Of a stretch of DNA of 39,488 nt, positions 32,520 through 39,488 are shown piece after piece. Every line of letters begins with the position of its first letter. The first letter of the stretch is position 1. Under the pieces are notes generated by a model, which was not told the origin of the DNA, did not search any database, and saw only the letters and a program-made list of their open reading frames with translations. Position numbers and translations under genes: made by a program. This DNA comes from CAZPAH01 sp964584495 (GTDB taxonomy: Bacteria; Krumholzibacteriota; Krumholzibacteriia; Krumholzibacteriales; Krumholzibacteriaceae): assembly GCA_964584495.1 (NCBI GenBank), contig CAZPAH010000009.1:1-39488 (forward strand), given 5' to 3'.

Positions 32520-35500
32520 GTGGCTAGGTTGGGTCTTGAATATATCTTGATCGGTGAAGGCGGGACGGGAAGCTACCTGCTCCTTCTCGCCTTCATCTCC
32601 CTTCTAAGCCTCTGCCGCGCGTTCCAGATGCGCGGCGGTCGGGGAAGAGGATTCACCAGAGGGATCTTGGCTGGATTCGTTCTCCTCGTCCTTTCGCGGG
32701 CGCTCAGGATTTCCTCGCTTCCCTCGGTCGATCCGGGCTACGGGATTCTCACGTCGGGCGCCGGCCTTGCCGGGCTCTACCTCCTCGCCGCCGCGGTCTC
32801 GGCGGGAAGCAGGAGCGAGGATTACGGGCTATGGAATCCCAGAATCGTTCTATCCGCCGTCGGCTCGGGGATTCTACTCGGCGGCGGAATGCTCGCAACG
32901 ACCTTTTCGGCGATATCGGGAGCGGCCGTCTTCGGCGGGATCCACATTTTCTGCTCGATGGCGCCGATCGGGCTCGTGTGCGGCACGGCTTACGAGCAGA
33001 AACGTTTGAGAAACGGGCTTTCGCTTCCACTTTACGCCGGGTTGGGCATGATTGCGGCGGCCAACATTATTGCGGGGCTGAAAATGTTGTCTGTCGCCGG
33101 GCAGGGGATCTACTGGGACCAGCTTCTTCGTTTGGCCGACATGGCCGGCTTTTCGCTCCTGCTCGCCGGATTGGTGCTGGAGAAGAGCGAGAAGACGGTT
33201 GAAGAGAAGATAGAGGATATGGAACCTGCGGGGTTGTTTCAACCGGCCCTGGCCCTGGCGCGCGGGGAGGCCGCGGCGGGGTTGAAGATGGTCGAGATAA
33301 GCAGAAAGACCGCCGCGGGCCGGAGGGCCCAGGAGATATACAGGGACATTACGAAAACCGCCGCTGAGGAATCCGGAGCCGACTTCGTGATATTGAGAAC
33401 GGTATCCGAGCAGGATGGAAAGTTCGAGGTCAAATCATACGTCAATAAGGGAGATGCGAAAACGATCCCAGGATTCTCGATCGCGTTGAGAAGAAACGGC
33501 TGCGCCAGGCATTTGACCGAGGATAGGGCATGCGGAGGAGGGTACGTGCTCGACAGGGACTCGCTGGGGGACGAGAGCGGGGCCTTCGTGCCCATGGATC
33601 TCGAATGGAAAAAGGGCGTCATCTTCATATACCCGGTTAAGGAAAAAGGGGTGATCCAGGCGATCTTCACGGCAGGCTTTTTCCCGGCGGAGGTCGAGCC
33701 GGGAGTATCCCGCGTCTTCGAATTTCTTGCGAACAACGCGGCCGATATAATTGCCAGGGAAGGTTACAAGGAAAAGATCCGCCGGAAAGAAAAAGCCCTC
33801 GCCATCTGCAAGGAAGAGCTCGAGAGCGCCAACCAACTCAAGTCTAATTTTCTCTCGATAGTATCCCACGAGCTGAGGACCCCGCTCACCTCGGTAAAGG
33901 CTTACACCGAGACCCTCATAGACAATGTCGATACGATAAAGAGGGAGACGATACAGGATTTTCTAAAGGTCATGAACGAGGAGAACGAGAGGGTCATAAA
34001 GCTGGTCGACAATATTCTGAATTATTCGTGCATGGAAACAGGGCATCTGAAGGTGGACAAGACGCGGTGCAACCTGAACGAGATAATAACGGAGGTTCAC
34101 CAGAGCCTCGCCGGCAGCTTCTCCGAGAAGCTGGTCGACAGCGAGTTGAAGCTTCCAAGGATCCCCGTCCAGGTCGACGCGGACAGGGAACTGATCAGGC
34201 AGCTTCTGAACAACCTGATGAGCAATGCGGTGAAGTTCAGCCCCGAAAAAGGGAAGGTGACGGTAACCCTCGAAGAGGAAGCTTCTTCGGCGAGAATAAT
34301 CGTACAGGATAACGGCAGGGGGATCCCCGAAGATCAGCTGGAGAAGATATTCGAGAGGTTCCATCAGGCGGATGGCAGCAACACCCGCGAATACGGCGGA
34401 TCGGGGCTGGGGCTGGCAATATGCAAGAATATCGTCGAGTGGCACGATGGAAGAATATGGGTCGAGAACGTCAAGGAAGCCGGGGCGAAGTTCGTGGTGA
34501 TCCTCCCGATGAAGGATGTCGTCGTACGCCAGTCGGCCGGGGAAGGGTTCATTGGATCGATCAGGTTCGAGAGGGACAGGTATATAACACTGCTCGTCGA
34601 GATGCTGGCCGAGTTCCTGCAGGCACGGAAGGCCTCGATCATGCTTCTCGACAAGAAGGGCAAGAAGCTCAGGATAGTGGCGGCGAAAGGTCTCGATCCC
34701 GAATTCGTCCAGAACACGAAGCTGGAGGCGGGGGACAGAATCGCCGGAAGGGTCCTTCTGGAGGGGGAGCAGTTCCATGTGTACGATATAGAGAAAGACG
34801 GAAAGATCGGCCGCAAGAACAATTCGAGCTATTACGGGACGAACTCCTTCATTTCGACGCCGCTGAGGGTCGACGGTGAGGTAATAGGCGTCCTGAACGT
34901 GAGCGATCATGTCGAGAACAGGGAATTTACAAAGGCGGATGCGGAGATACTCGAATCGCTGGGGCAGGTCATGGCGGGGATGCTGAAGAAGCTTGAGGCC
35001 TACGAGATGGTCTCGGCCAATTTCGAGAAGCTGAAAGACGCGATGAAGAGCATCCTGCACATCAGGGAAGGTTGGGGGAGCCGGAACCTGCTCAACTACA
35101 CGTTGATCGCGCTCGCGGTGGGGGAGCGGCTCAACCTGGACGAGAAGGCGCTGACAGCCCTGAGGATCGGCATGAATATATACGATCTGGGAATGATGAA
35201 GGTGCCGAGAAGCATCAGGGTAAAGAAGGAAGAGCTTTCCTCCAAGGAGTGGGCCGTTTTGAAGGAACATCCCGAGATAGGGTATTCGCTGATCTCCCCG
35301 ATGGGGCTCGAGGAACGCGTGATGAAGATAGTCAAGAGCCACCATGAATATTTCGACGGGAGCGGATACCCCGAGGGACTGGTCAGGGAAGAGATCCCGA
35401 TCGAGGCGAGAATCATAAACGTCGTCGACTCTTTCCGTGCCCTTATAACGGAGGGACCCTACAGGCGGTGCTTCACGCTCGACGAGGCGCGCAACGAGAT

Positions 35501-35687
35501 CATCAAGAATTCCGGCAAGAAGTTCGATCCGAAGGTCGTTGGAGCTTTCGTAAAGGCGCTGCATGACCTGGGCGCGAGGGAAGAAAAATGCGAATTCATT
35601 CTCGATTCGGTCGAAAGGGAGCTTGAAGAAAAAAGAAAAGAAACGAAAAATACGGAAGGCGAGAAAGCCGTGAAGGAGGAAGTCTGA
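32520..35687 (+). CDS. Seven-helix membrane kinase fused to GAF and degenerate HD-GYP domain
   Basis: This 1055-residue paralogue of the preceding protein has about seven transmembrane helices (about 15-220), a divergent GAF-like region (about 255-410), HisKA with H450 (SIVSHELRTPLTSVKAY), an ATPase with N569 and GSGLGLAICKN, a second GAF (about 665-825) and an HD-GYP domain (about 860-1030). There the HD dyad reads Y888-D889 (NIYDLG) and the first ligand His is missing too, whereas H917, H941-H942, GYP and D970 remain. It is probably a non-catalytic nucleotide-binding module. I choose the GTG at 32520, with GGGAG 6 nt upstream; a TTG at 32502 overlapping the previous stop has no ribosome site. 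Confidence 0.9.
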   Translation: MARLGLEYILIGEGGTGSYLLLLAFISLLSLCRAFQMRGGRGRGFTRGILAGFVLLVLSRALRISSLPSVDPGYGILTSGAGLAGLYLLAAAVSAGSRSEDYGLWNPRIVLSAVGSGILLGGGMLATTFSAISGAAVFGGIHIFCSMAPIGLVCGTAYEQKRLRNGLSLPLYAGLGMIAAANIIAGLKMLSVAGQGIYWDQLLRLADMAGFSLLLAGLVLEKSEKTVEEKIEDMEPAGLFQPALALARGEAAAGLKMVEISRKTAAGRRAQEIYRDITKTAAEESGADFVILRTVSEQDGKFEVKSYVNKGDAKTIPGFSIALRRNGCARHLTEDRACGGGYVLDRDSLGDESGAFVPMDLEWKKGVIFIYPVKEKGVIQAIFTAGFFPAEVEPGVSRVFEFLANNAADIIAREGYKEKIRRKEKALAICKEELESANQLKSNFLSIVSHELRTPLTSVKAYTETLIDNVDTIKRETIQDFLKVMNEENERVIKLVDNILNYSCMETGHLKVDKTRCNLNEIITEVHQSLAGSFSEKLVDSELKLPRIPVQVDADRELIRQLLNNLMSNAVKFSPEKGKVTVTLEEEASSARIIVQDNGRGIPEDQLEKIFERFHQADGSNTREYGGSGLGLAICKNIVEWHDGRIWVENVKEAGAKFVVILPMKDVVVRQSAGEGFIGSIRFERDRYITLLVEMLAEFLQARKASIMLLDKKGKKLRIVAAKGLDPEFVQNTKLEAGDRIAGRVLLEGEQFHVYDIEKDGKIGRKNNSSYYGTNSFISTPLRVDGEVIGVLNVSDHVENREFTKADAEILESLGQVMAGMLKKLEAYEMVSANFEKLKDAMKSILHIREGWGSRNLLNYTLIALAVGERLNLDEKALTALRIGMNIYDLGMMKVPRSIRVKKEELSSKEWAVLKEHPEIGYSLISPMGLEERVMKIVKSHHEYFDGSGYPEGLVREEIPIEARIINVVDSFRALITEGPYRRCFTLDEARNEIIKNSGKKFDPKVVGAFVKALHDLGAREEKCEFILDSVERELEEKRKETKNTEGEKAVKEEV

Positions 35688-36064
35688 TGAAAAAGGGTAA
35701 AATACTTGTTGTCGACGACGAGGTCAACATCACACAGATCCTCGAATTCAGCATCGGCTCGGAAGGGTACGAGGTGATAACGGCGGCGAACGGCGAAGAG
35801 GCGATCGACAAGGCCAGGCGTGAACAGCCTGACCTGATAATACTGGATATAATGATGCCGAAGATAGATGGCTACGAAGCCTGCAGGATCCTCAAGACGA
35901 ACCCCCTGACCAAGAATATACCGGTGGTTCTTCTTACCGCAAAGGGCAGGGATATAGACAAGAGGCTTGGGTACGAGGTCGGCGCGACCGATTACATCGT
36001 CAAGCCTTTCAGCCCGAACAAGCTGATAGAGAGGATCCACGAGCTGCTGATAAGCGCCAAATAG
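35687..36064 (+). CDS. Stand-alone receiver response regulator
   Basis: This 125-residue protein is one complete receiver domain with no output domain: D10-D11, phospho-acceptor D54 (LDIMMP), T84 and K106. It is CheY/Spo0F-like and may relay phosphate between the kinases of this operon or act by protein contact. The ATG shares one base with the preceding stop (TGATG), with AAGGAGG upstream, so it is translated together with the second HD-GYP kinase. It is the last gene of the operon; priA has its own promoter 10 nt after its stop. Confidence 0.93.
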   Translation: MKKGKILVVDDEVNITQILEFSIGSEGYEVITAANGEEAIDKARREQPDLIILDIMMPKIDGYEACRILKTNPLTKNIPVVLLTAKGRDIDKRLGYEVGATDYIVKPFSPNKLIERIHELLISAK

Positions 36065-36073
36065 TCTTTTGGA

Positions 36074-36102
36074 TTGCCGGAGAGGCCTGCGCGTAATATA
36101 CT
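36074..36102 (+). promoter_or_regulatory. Sigma-70-like promoter for priA, leaderless geometry
   Basis: TTGCCG (36074-36079) and TATACT (36097-36102) are separated by 17 nt. The -10 ends only 9 nt before the priA ATG, and no Shine-Dalgarno sequence is present, so the mRNA leader would be about three nucleotides or none. Confidence 0.5.
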
Positions 36103-36111
36103 TGCGCCACT

Positions 36112-38112
36112 ATGGATGACCCGAATTCATCAGCCTTTTTCGCCGATCTGGCCCTTCCTGTTCCTGTCGACAGGATATTCACGTACACGATCCCGGAAAA
36201 ATACAGGGGGAGTATAATCCCAGGGTGCCGTGTGCTCGTCCCGTTCGGGAAGAGGAGCATGACCGGATACGTTCTGGCCTTGAGGGATACCTCTCCCGAC
36301 GACGTGAAGCTGAAGGAGATCTCGAAGCCGGTGGACGAGGTGCCTCTCCTGTCACCGCCGCTGATGAAGCTTGCCGGTTGGATCTCCGAGCACTACGTGC
36401 ATCCTCTGGGAGAAGTGCTGAAAGCGATGCTCCCGGCCAGTATCAAGGGGAAGGGAAGAAAGGCGGCGGGAGGGGAAGAGGAGGGGAGTTTTCCCAGGGA
36501 TCCCGAGTCGCCCGTTCTTACGCCGGGCCAGGCGGAGGCGTTCGAGGCGGTCGCAGGATCGATCGAAAAGGGGGTCTACAACTGTTCGTTGCTGTACGGC
36601 GTGACGGGAAGCGGGAAAACGGAAGTGTACCTGAGATGCATAGAGAAAGCCCTTTCGCTGGGTAGAAGCGCGCTTGTGCTCGTTCCGGAAATCGCCCTGA
36701 TACCGCAGACGACGGCGAGGTTCAGGCGCAGGTTCCGGGGACAGGTGGCGGTGCTGCACAGCAGGTTGACCGGTCCGCAGAGGGCCGCTATATGGAAGGA
36801 AGCTTCCGGGGGCGGACTGAAGGTAGTGATCGGTCCGCGCTCCGCCGTATTCGTACCCCTGAAGGATCTCGGCATAATAGTCGTCGATGAGGAGCAGGAC
36901 TCCTCTTTCAAGCAGGAGGAGAAGCCCCACTACAACGCGGTCGAAGTGGCTAAATTCCGGGGAAGAAACGAAAACGCGGCCCTCCTGCTCGGCTCCGCGA
37001 CCCCTTCGCTGGAAAGCTATCGGGAGGCCGGTAGCGGTGAAATGGCCGGATTCAGGCTCGATTCACGACCCGCCGGCGGAACGATGCCTTCCGTGGAGAT
37101 AGTCGACATGAGGCAGAGGGAGGGGATCTTTTCCGAAGAGCTGCTCGGAGCTCTCGAGGAGTGCCTGGAGAGGGGGGAACAGGCGGTAATCCTAATCAAC
37201 CGGCGCGGGCACGCGAACTACCAGCAGTGCGGAGACTGCGGCTGGATAGACAGGTGTCCCGACTGCTCGATATCCCTCACCTACCACAGCCGGGGGCACA
37301 GGATGCGTTGCCATTACTGCGGCTACTCGAGGAGGGTCGTCGACAGATGTCCCAGGTGCGGGTCGTACAAGGTGCGGCACAGGGGGGAGGGCACCCAGAG
37401 GATCGAGATTGAGCTGGGCAATCTTTTGCCGGGCGCCGGGATAGTCCGGATGGATCTCGATACGACTTCGGGAAAGACGGGTCACCTGGATATACTGGAG
37501 ATGTTCGCCGCCGGCAGGGCCGATATCCTGCTGGGAACGCAGATGGTGGCCAAGGGGCATCATTATCCCAACGTCACCGTGGCCGGCGTGCTATCCTCCG
37601 ACGGGGGAATGAATTTTCCCGATTTCAGGGCCGCCGAAAGGACCTTCCAGCTTCTTTCCCAGGCGGCGGGCAGGACGGGAAGGGGGAACAAGAAGGGCAG
37701 GGTCATAATACAGTCGCGCGCGCCCGATCATTACATCTTCAACTACCTAGCCAGGCACGATTTCGATGGATTCGCCTCGATAGAGCTGGGATTGAGAAAG
37801 GAGCTCGATTATCCGCCGTTCAGCAGATTGATGCTTTTCACCGTCTCCTCCCTGTCGCGGGCCAAAGCCGAGCGGGCGGCGTCGGCGGTTCGTGACGCCC
37901 TCGCCCTGAAGGCGGCTGCGGGCGGCAGGCTGCTCGGGCCTGCGCCGGCCCTGGTCGAAATGATCAGAAAGAGGTACAGGTTCCATGTTCTGGTCAAGGG
38001 GGCGCCGTCTCCCCGGGAGAAGAAGGATCTCGTCTCGGCGGCCCGCGGGGCGGTGTCGGCCGAGTCGGGCGTCGAACTCCAGTGGAACGTCGATCCGGTG
38101 AACCTGTTCTGA
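36112..38112 (+). CDS. priA: Primosomal replication restart helicase PriA
   Basis: PriA rebuilds the replisome at stalled forks. The 666-residue product starts with the DNA-binding segment VPVDRIFTYTIPE and VPFGKRS. Then come Walker A GVTGSGKT (K169), the DEEQD box at 259-263 (commonly DEEHD), LLGSATPSLES, and eight zinc cysteines at 373, 376, 382, 385, 400, 403, 413 and 416. GTQMVAKGHHYPNV and QAAGRTGR are the later helicase motifs, and a C-terminal domain ends in VDPVNLF. The length is slightly short of the roughly 730 in Escherichia coli. It is preceded by its own promoter and not coupled to the signalling operon. Confidence 0.97.
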   Translation: MDDPNSSAFFADLALPVPVDRIFTYTIPEKYRGSIIPGCRVLVPFGKRSMTGYVLALRDTSPDDVKLKEISKPVDEVPLLSPPLMKLAGWISEHYVHPLGEVLKAMLPASIKGKGRKAAGGEEEGSFPRDPESPVLTPGQAEAFEAVAGSIEKGVYNCSLLYGVTGSGKTEVYLRCIEKALSLGRSALVLVPEIALIPQTTARFRRRFRGQVAVLHSRLTGPQRAAIWKEASGGGLKVVIGPRSAVFVPLKDLGIIVVDEEQDSSFKQEEKPHYNAVEVAKFRGRNENAALLLGSATPSLESYREAGSGEMAGFRLDSRPAGGTMPSVEIVDMRQREGIFSEELLGALEECLERGEQAVILINRRGHANYQQCGDCGWIDRCPDCSISLTYHSRGHRMRCHYCGYSRRVVDRCPRCGSYKVRHRGEGTQRIEIELGNLLPGAGIVRMDLDTTSGKTGHLDILEMFAAGRADILLGTQMVAKGHHYPNVTVAGVLSSDGGMNFPDFRAAERTFQLLSQAAGRTGRGNKKGRVIIQSRAPDHYIFNYLARHDFDGFASIELGLRKELDYPPFSRLMLFTVSSLSRAKAERAASAVRDALALKAAAGGRLLGPAPALVEMIRKRYRFHVLVKGAPSPREKKDLVSAARGAVSAESGVELQWNVDPVNLF

Positions 38113-38136
38113 GGGGTGTGAGTAACCCGATATTTC

Positions 38137-38165
38137 TTGACACGATAACGGCATATTGCTAATTT
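38137..38165 (+). promoter_or_regulatory. Sigma-70 promoter for the TPR lipoprotein gene
   Basis: A perfect TTGACA at 38137-38142 lies 17 nt before TAATTT (38160-38165). Initiation would be near 38172, leaving a leader of about 167 nt. The 226 nt between priA and the gene hold nothing else coding. Confidence 0.6.
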
Positions 38166-38177
38166 TCCATTGGAAAA
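38163..38177 (+). promoter_or_regulatory. Inverted repeat over the -10 / start site, possible operator
   Basis: TTTTCC-ATT-GGAAAA is a perfect 6-bp inverted repeat that overlaps the -10 element and the predicted start site of the promoter at 38137-38165. A repressor bound here would block initiation. Chance occurrence cannot be excluded. Confidence 0.35.
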
Positions 38178-38338
38178 GGAGAAGTTATAGGATACATACC
38201 CACCTAGGCCTGTTTTCAGGTTGAAATCCCAGGGTTCATCAGAAGGTGGATTGAATGGACCTCCGGCGGGGGTTCGTATCCCGGGAGAAAGCGGAAGCGG
38301 CGCGTGATCCATTGTTTGTTCAAGGAGGTACTTTCCTC

Positions 38339-39397
38339 ATGAGGAAAAATTATTTTGTCCTGACTCTTCTGACCTTTTTGCTCATGGCCGTCTATGCGTG
38401 CAACAGCGTGGAGACGACCAGCGCAATGCTTCACAATCAAACCGGCAACTATGCCAAGGCTATCGAGATGGCCAAGGCCGGAATCGAGAAGAACCCCAAT
38501 GACGCCGAAGCCTACTTTCAGCTTGGGATTTCCTACAGCATGACGAAAGAGATGAGGCTGGCTTACGAGAATTTCATGAAAGCCGCTAAAATCGATCCAA
38601 AGAGGCAGAAGATAGCCGAGGATGATATACTGTCGAACTGGGCGAGGCATTTCAATCTCGGCGTCACCGAATACGGATCTATGAACCTGGAGGGAGCCGC
38701 GGTGGAGTTCTTTCAGGCGACGGAAGCGGATCCGAGGAAGGTGAAGAGCTGGCTCAACCTCGCGATGACCTACAACGCCCTGGCCGCTACCGACTCGACA
38801 TACGCCGAGGAGACGTATGCCGCCGTCGATTCGTTGATGGCGAAGGTCACCGAGGAGGACGACGATTACGGCAAGGCCCTCGCCCTAGCCGGCAGGGTGA
38901 TGATAAACAAGGGACAGGAAGAGCAAGCTTTCTCGATTTTCGAGAAGCTGATGCTCGACGATCCGACGAACGCAGAGGTAGTAGAGGATGTGGCGGCCGA
39001 TTTCATGCAGAAAGGCCAGTATGACATTGCCGCGAGGTTCCTGGAGATGGCGGTCGAGGGCCGAAGAAAAACGGACACGGAGAACTTCGATACATACTAC
39101 AATCTCGGTGTGGCATATTTCCAGAGCAAGGCGTACCTGCAGGCGATCGACGCCTACCAGAACGCTCTGATGCTCGATGAGAAAAGCAAGGATGCGAACT
39201 ACAGCCTGCTGGTGACCTACTACTCGGCTGATTTATGGGACGAGGCGATCATGCAGGGGCAGAAGTATGTCGAGCAGATAGCCCCGGACGATGCGAGGGG
39301 ATACCAGATACTCAGCCTTGCCTGCAACAAGAAGGGGATGAAGAAGAAGGCGGAGGATTACTTCCAGAAATACACGGAGCTGACCGGCCAGCAGTAA
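38339..39397 (+). CDS. Tetratricopeptide-repeat lipoprotein
   Basis: The 352-residue product has a signal peptide (MRKNYFVLTLLTFLLMAVYA) followed by C21, a plausible though not ideal lipobox (VYAC). It is then all TPR-like helical pairs: GNYAKAIEMAKAGIEKNPNDAEAYFQLG, further pairs at about 100-220, and a C-terminal set (DTYYNLGVAYFQSKAYLQAIDAYQ). It is probably outer-membrane anchored and a scaffold of an envelope complex. The start is the ATG at 38339, with AAGGAGGT upstream; an upstream ATG at 38255 would add 28 residues before the signal peptide and is rejected. A strong hairpin follows the stop. Confidence 0.88.
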   Translation: MRKNYFVLTLLTFLLMAVYACNSVETTSAMLHNQTGNYAKAIEMAKAGIEKNPNDAEAYFQLGISYSMTKEMRLAYENFMKAAKIDPKRQKIAEDDILSNWARHFNLGVTEYGSMNLEGAAVEFFQATEADPRKVKSWLNLAMTYNALAATDSTYAEETYAAVDSLMAKVTEEDDDYGKALALAGRVMINKGQEEQAFSIFEKLMLDDPTNAEVVEDVAADFMQKGQYDIAARFLEMAVEGRRKTDTENFDTYYNLGVAYFQSKAYLQAIDAYQNALMLDEKSKDANYSLLVTYYSADLWDEAIMQGQKYVEQIAPDDARGYQILSLACNKKGMKKKAEDYFQKYTELTGQQ

Positions 39398-39408
39398 GGT
39401 GATATTTT

Positions 39409-39434
39409 CGGGTGGGCCCTTCCGGGCCCACCCG
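39409..39434 (+). terminator. Strong GC hairpin after the TPR lipoprotein gene
   Basis: CGGGTGGGCCC and GGGCCCACCCG form a perfect 11-bp stem with loop TTCC, starting 12 nt after the stop codon. No clear T-tract follows on either strand, so it may need Rho or mainly protect the 3' end. Confidence 0.65.
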
Positions 39435-39488
39435 CGAAAACTCTACCCCGGTCCGTATAATATTCAAATCCAATGTCCAATTTCACTT

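Noticed and set aside
33963..35564. Open frame of 533 codons on the minus strand inside the second HD-GYP kinase gene
   Set aside because: It is fully antisense to a gene with clear domains, and its translation has no recognisable motif. High GC content makes long antisense frames common.
36881..36900. DEEQD in PriA as a disabling change of DEEHD
   Set aside because: The acidic pair needed for ATP hydrolysis is kept. Gln at this position is tolerated in many helicases, so activity is not in doubt.

Overview
The window is a GC-rich, densely coded bacterial chromosome segment of mostly housekeeping and signalling genes. It contains no rRNA, tRNA, insertion sequence, phage or CRISPR array. Lineage cannot be fixed from sequence alone. 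A SecD/SecF pair with enlarged external domains, a DUF4783/DUF4159/DUF4175 cluster and very large multidomain kinases fit a Gram-negative lineage near the FCB superphylum (Gemmatimonadota, Krumholzibacteriota, Latescibacterota or similar). AGG/AGA and ATA codons are common and GTG/TTG starts are frequent.

Layout, left to right. (1) Positions 1-320 hold no gene but end in a strong plus-strand intrinsic terminator, so they are probably the 3' part of a structured RNA or of an upstream transcript. (2) A minus-strand group (343-2667) encodes a secreted 16-residue-repeat protein, a C_GCAxxG_C_C family protein and a small zinc ribbon. It is divergent from secD-secF (2987-5927), which has a near-consensus sigma-70 promoter. 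(3) A DUF456 membrane protein follows. (4) A transcription unit starting at a candidate sigma-54 promoter (6726-6740) encodes an exported DUF4783 protein, a 1631-residue NtrY-like kinase with three candidate sensory regions, a DUF4159 protein, a DUF4175-like membrane/coiled-coil protein, an exported TPR protein, an exported protein of the family often labelled 'asparagine synthetase B', and a membrane-anchored methyltransferase. (5) 20431-22141 holds a Mut7-C protein, a small zinc-binding protein and a CPBP protease. (6) 22192-27333 is a metabolic and tRNA-modification run: HAD phosphatase, bifunctional NAD(P)HX repair enzyme, ThiL, histidine phosphatase, TsaD. (7) 27521-36064 is a signalling operon behind a second candidate sigma-54 promoter: REC-GGDEF protein, soluble kinase, two large membrane kinases that each end in GAF and HD-GYP domains, and a stand-alone receiver. 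(8) priA and a TPR lipoprotein gene, each with its own sigma-70-like promoter, close the window.

The two candidate sigma-54 promoters share the core TGGCATG-N4-TTGCC and sit in front of the two most unusual loci. In the first locus the genes after the kinase overlap or lie close together, and all the products except the kinase core are predicted to be in the membrane or outside it. That suggests an envelope complex built with its own sensor. In the second locus, phosphotransfer and cyclic-di-GMP domains are fused in the same polypeptides. One HD-GYP domain is nearly intact and its neighbour has lost the His of the HD dyad, and the GGDEF protein carries GGDDF. The likely picture is a catalytic plus pseudo-catalytic set coupling phosphorylation to second-messenger sensing. 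All functional statements are inferred from sequence.
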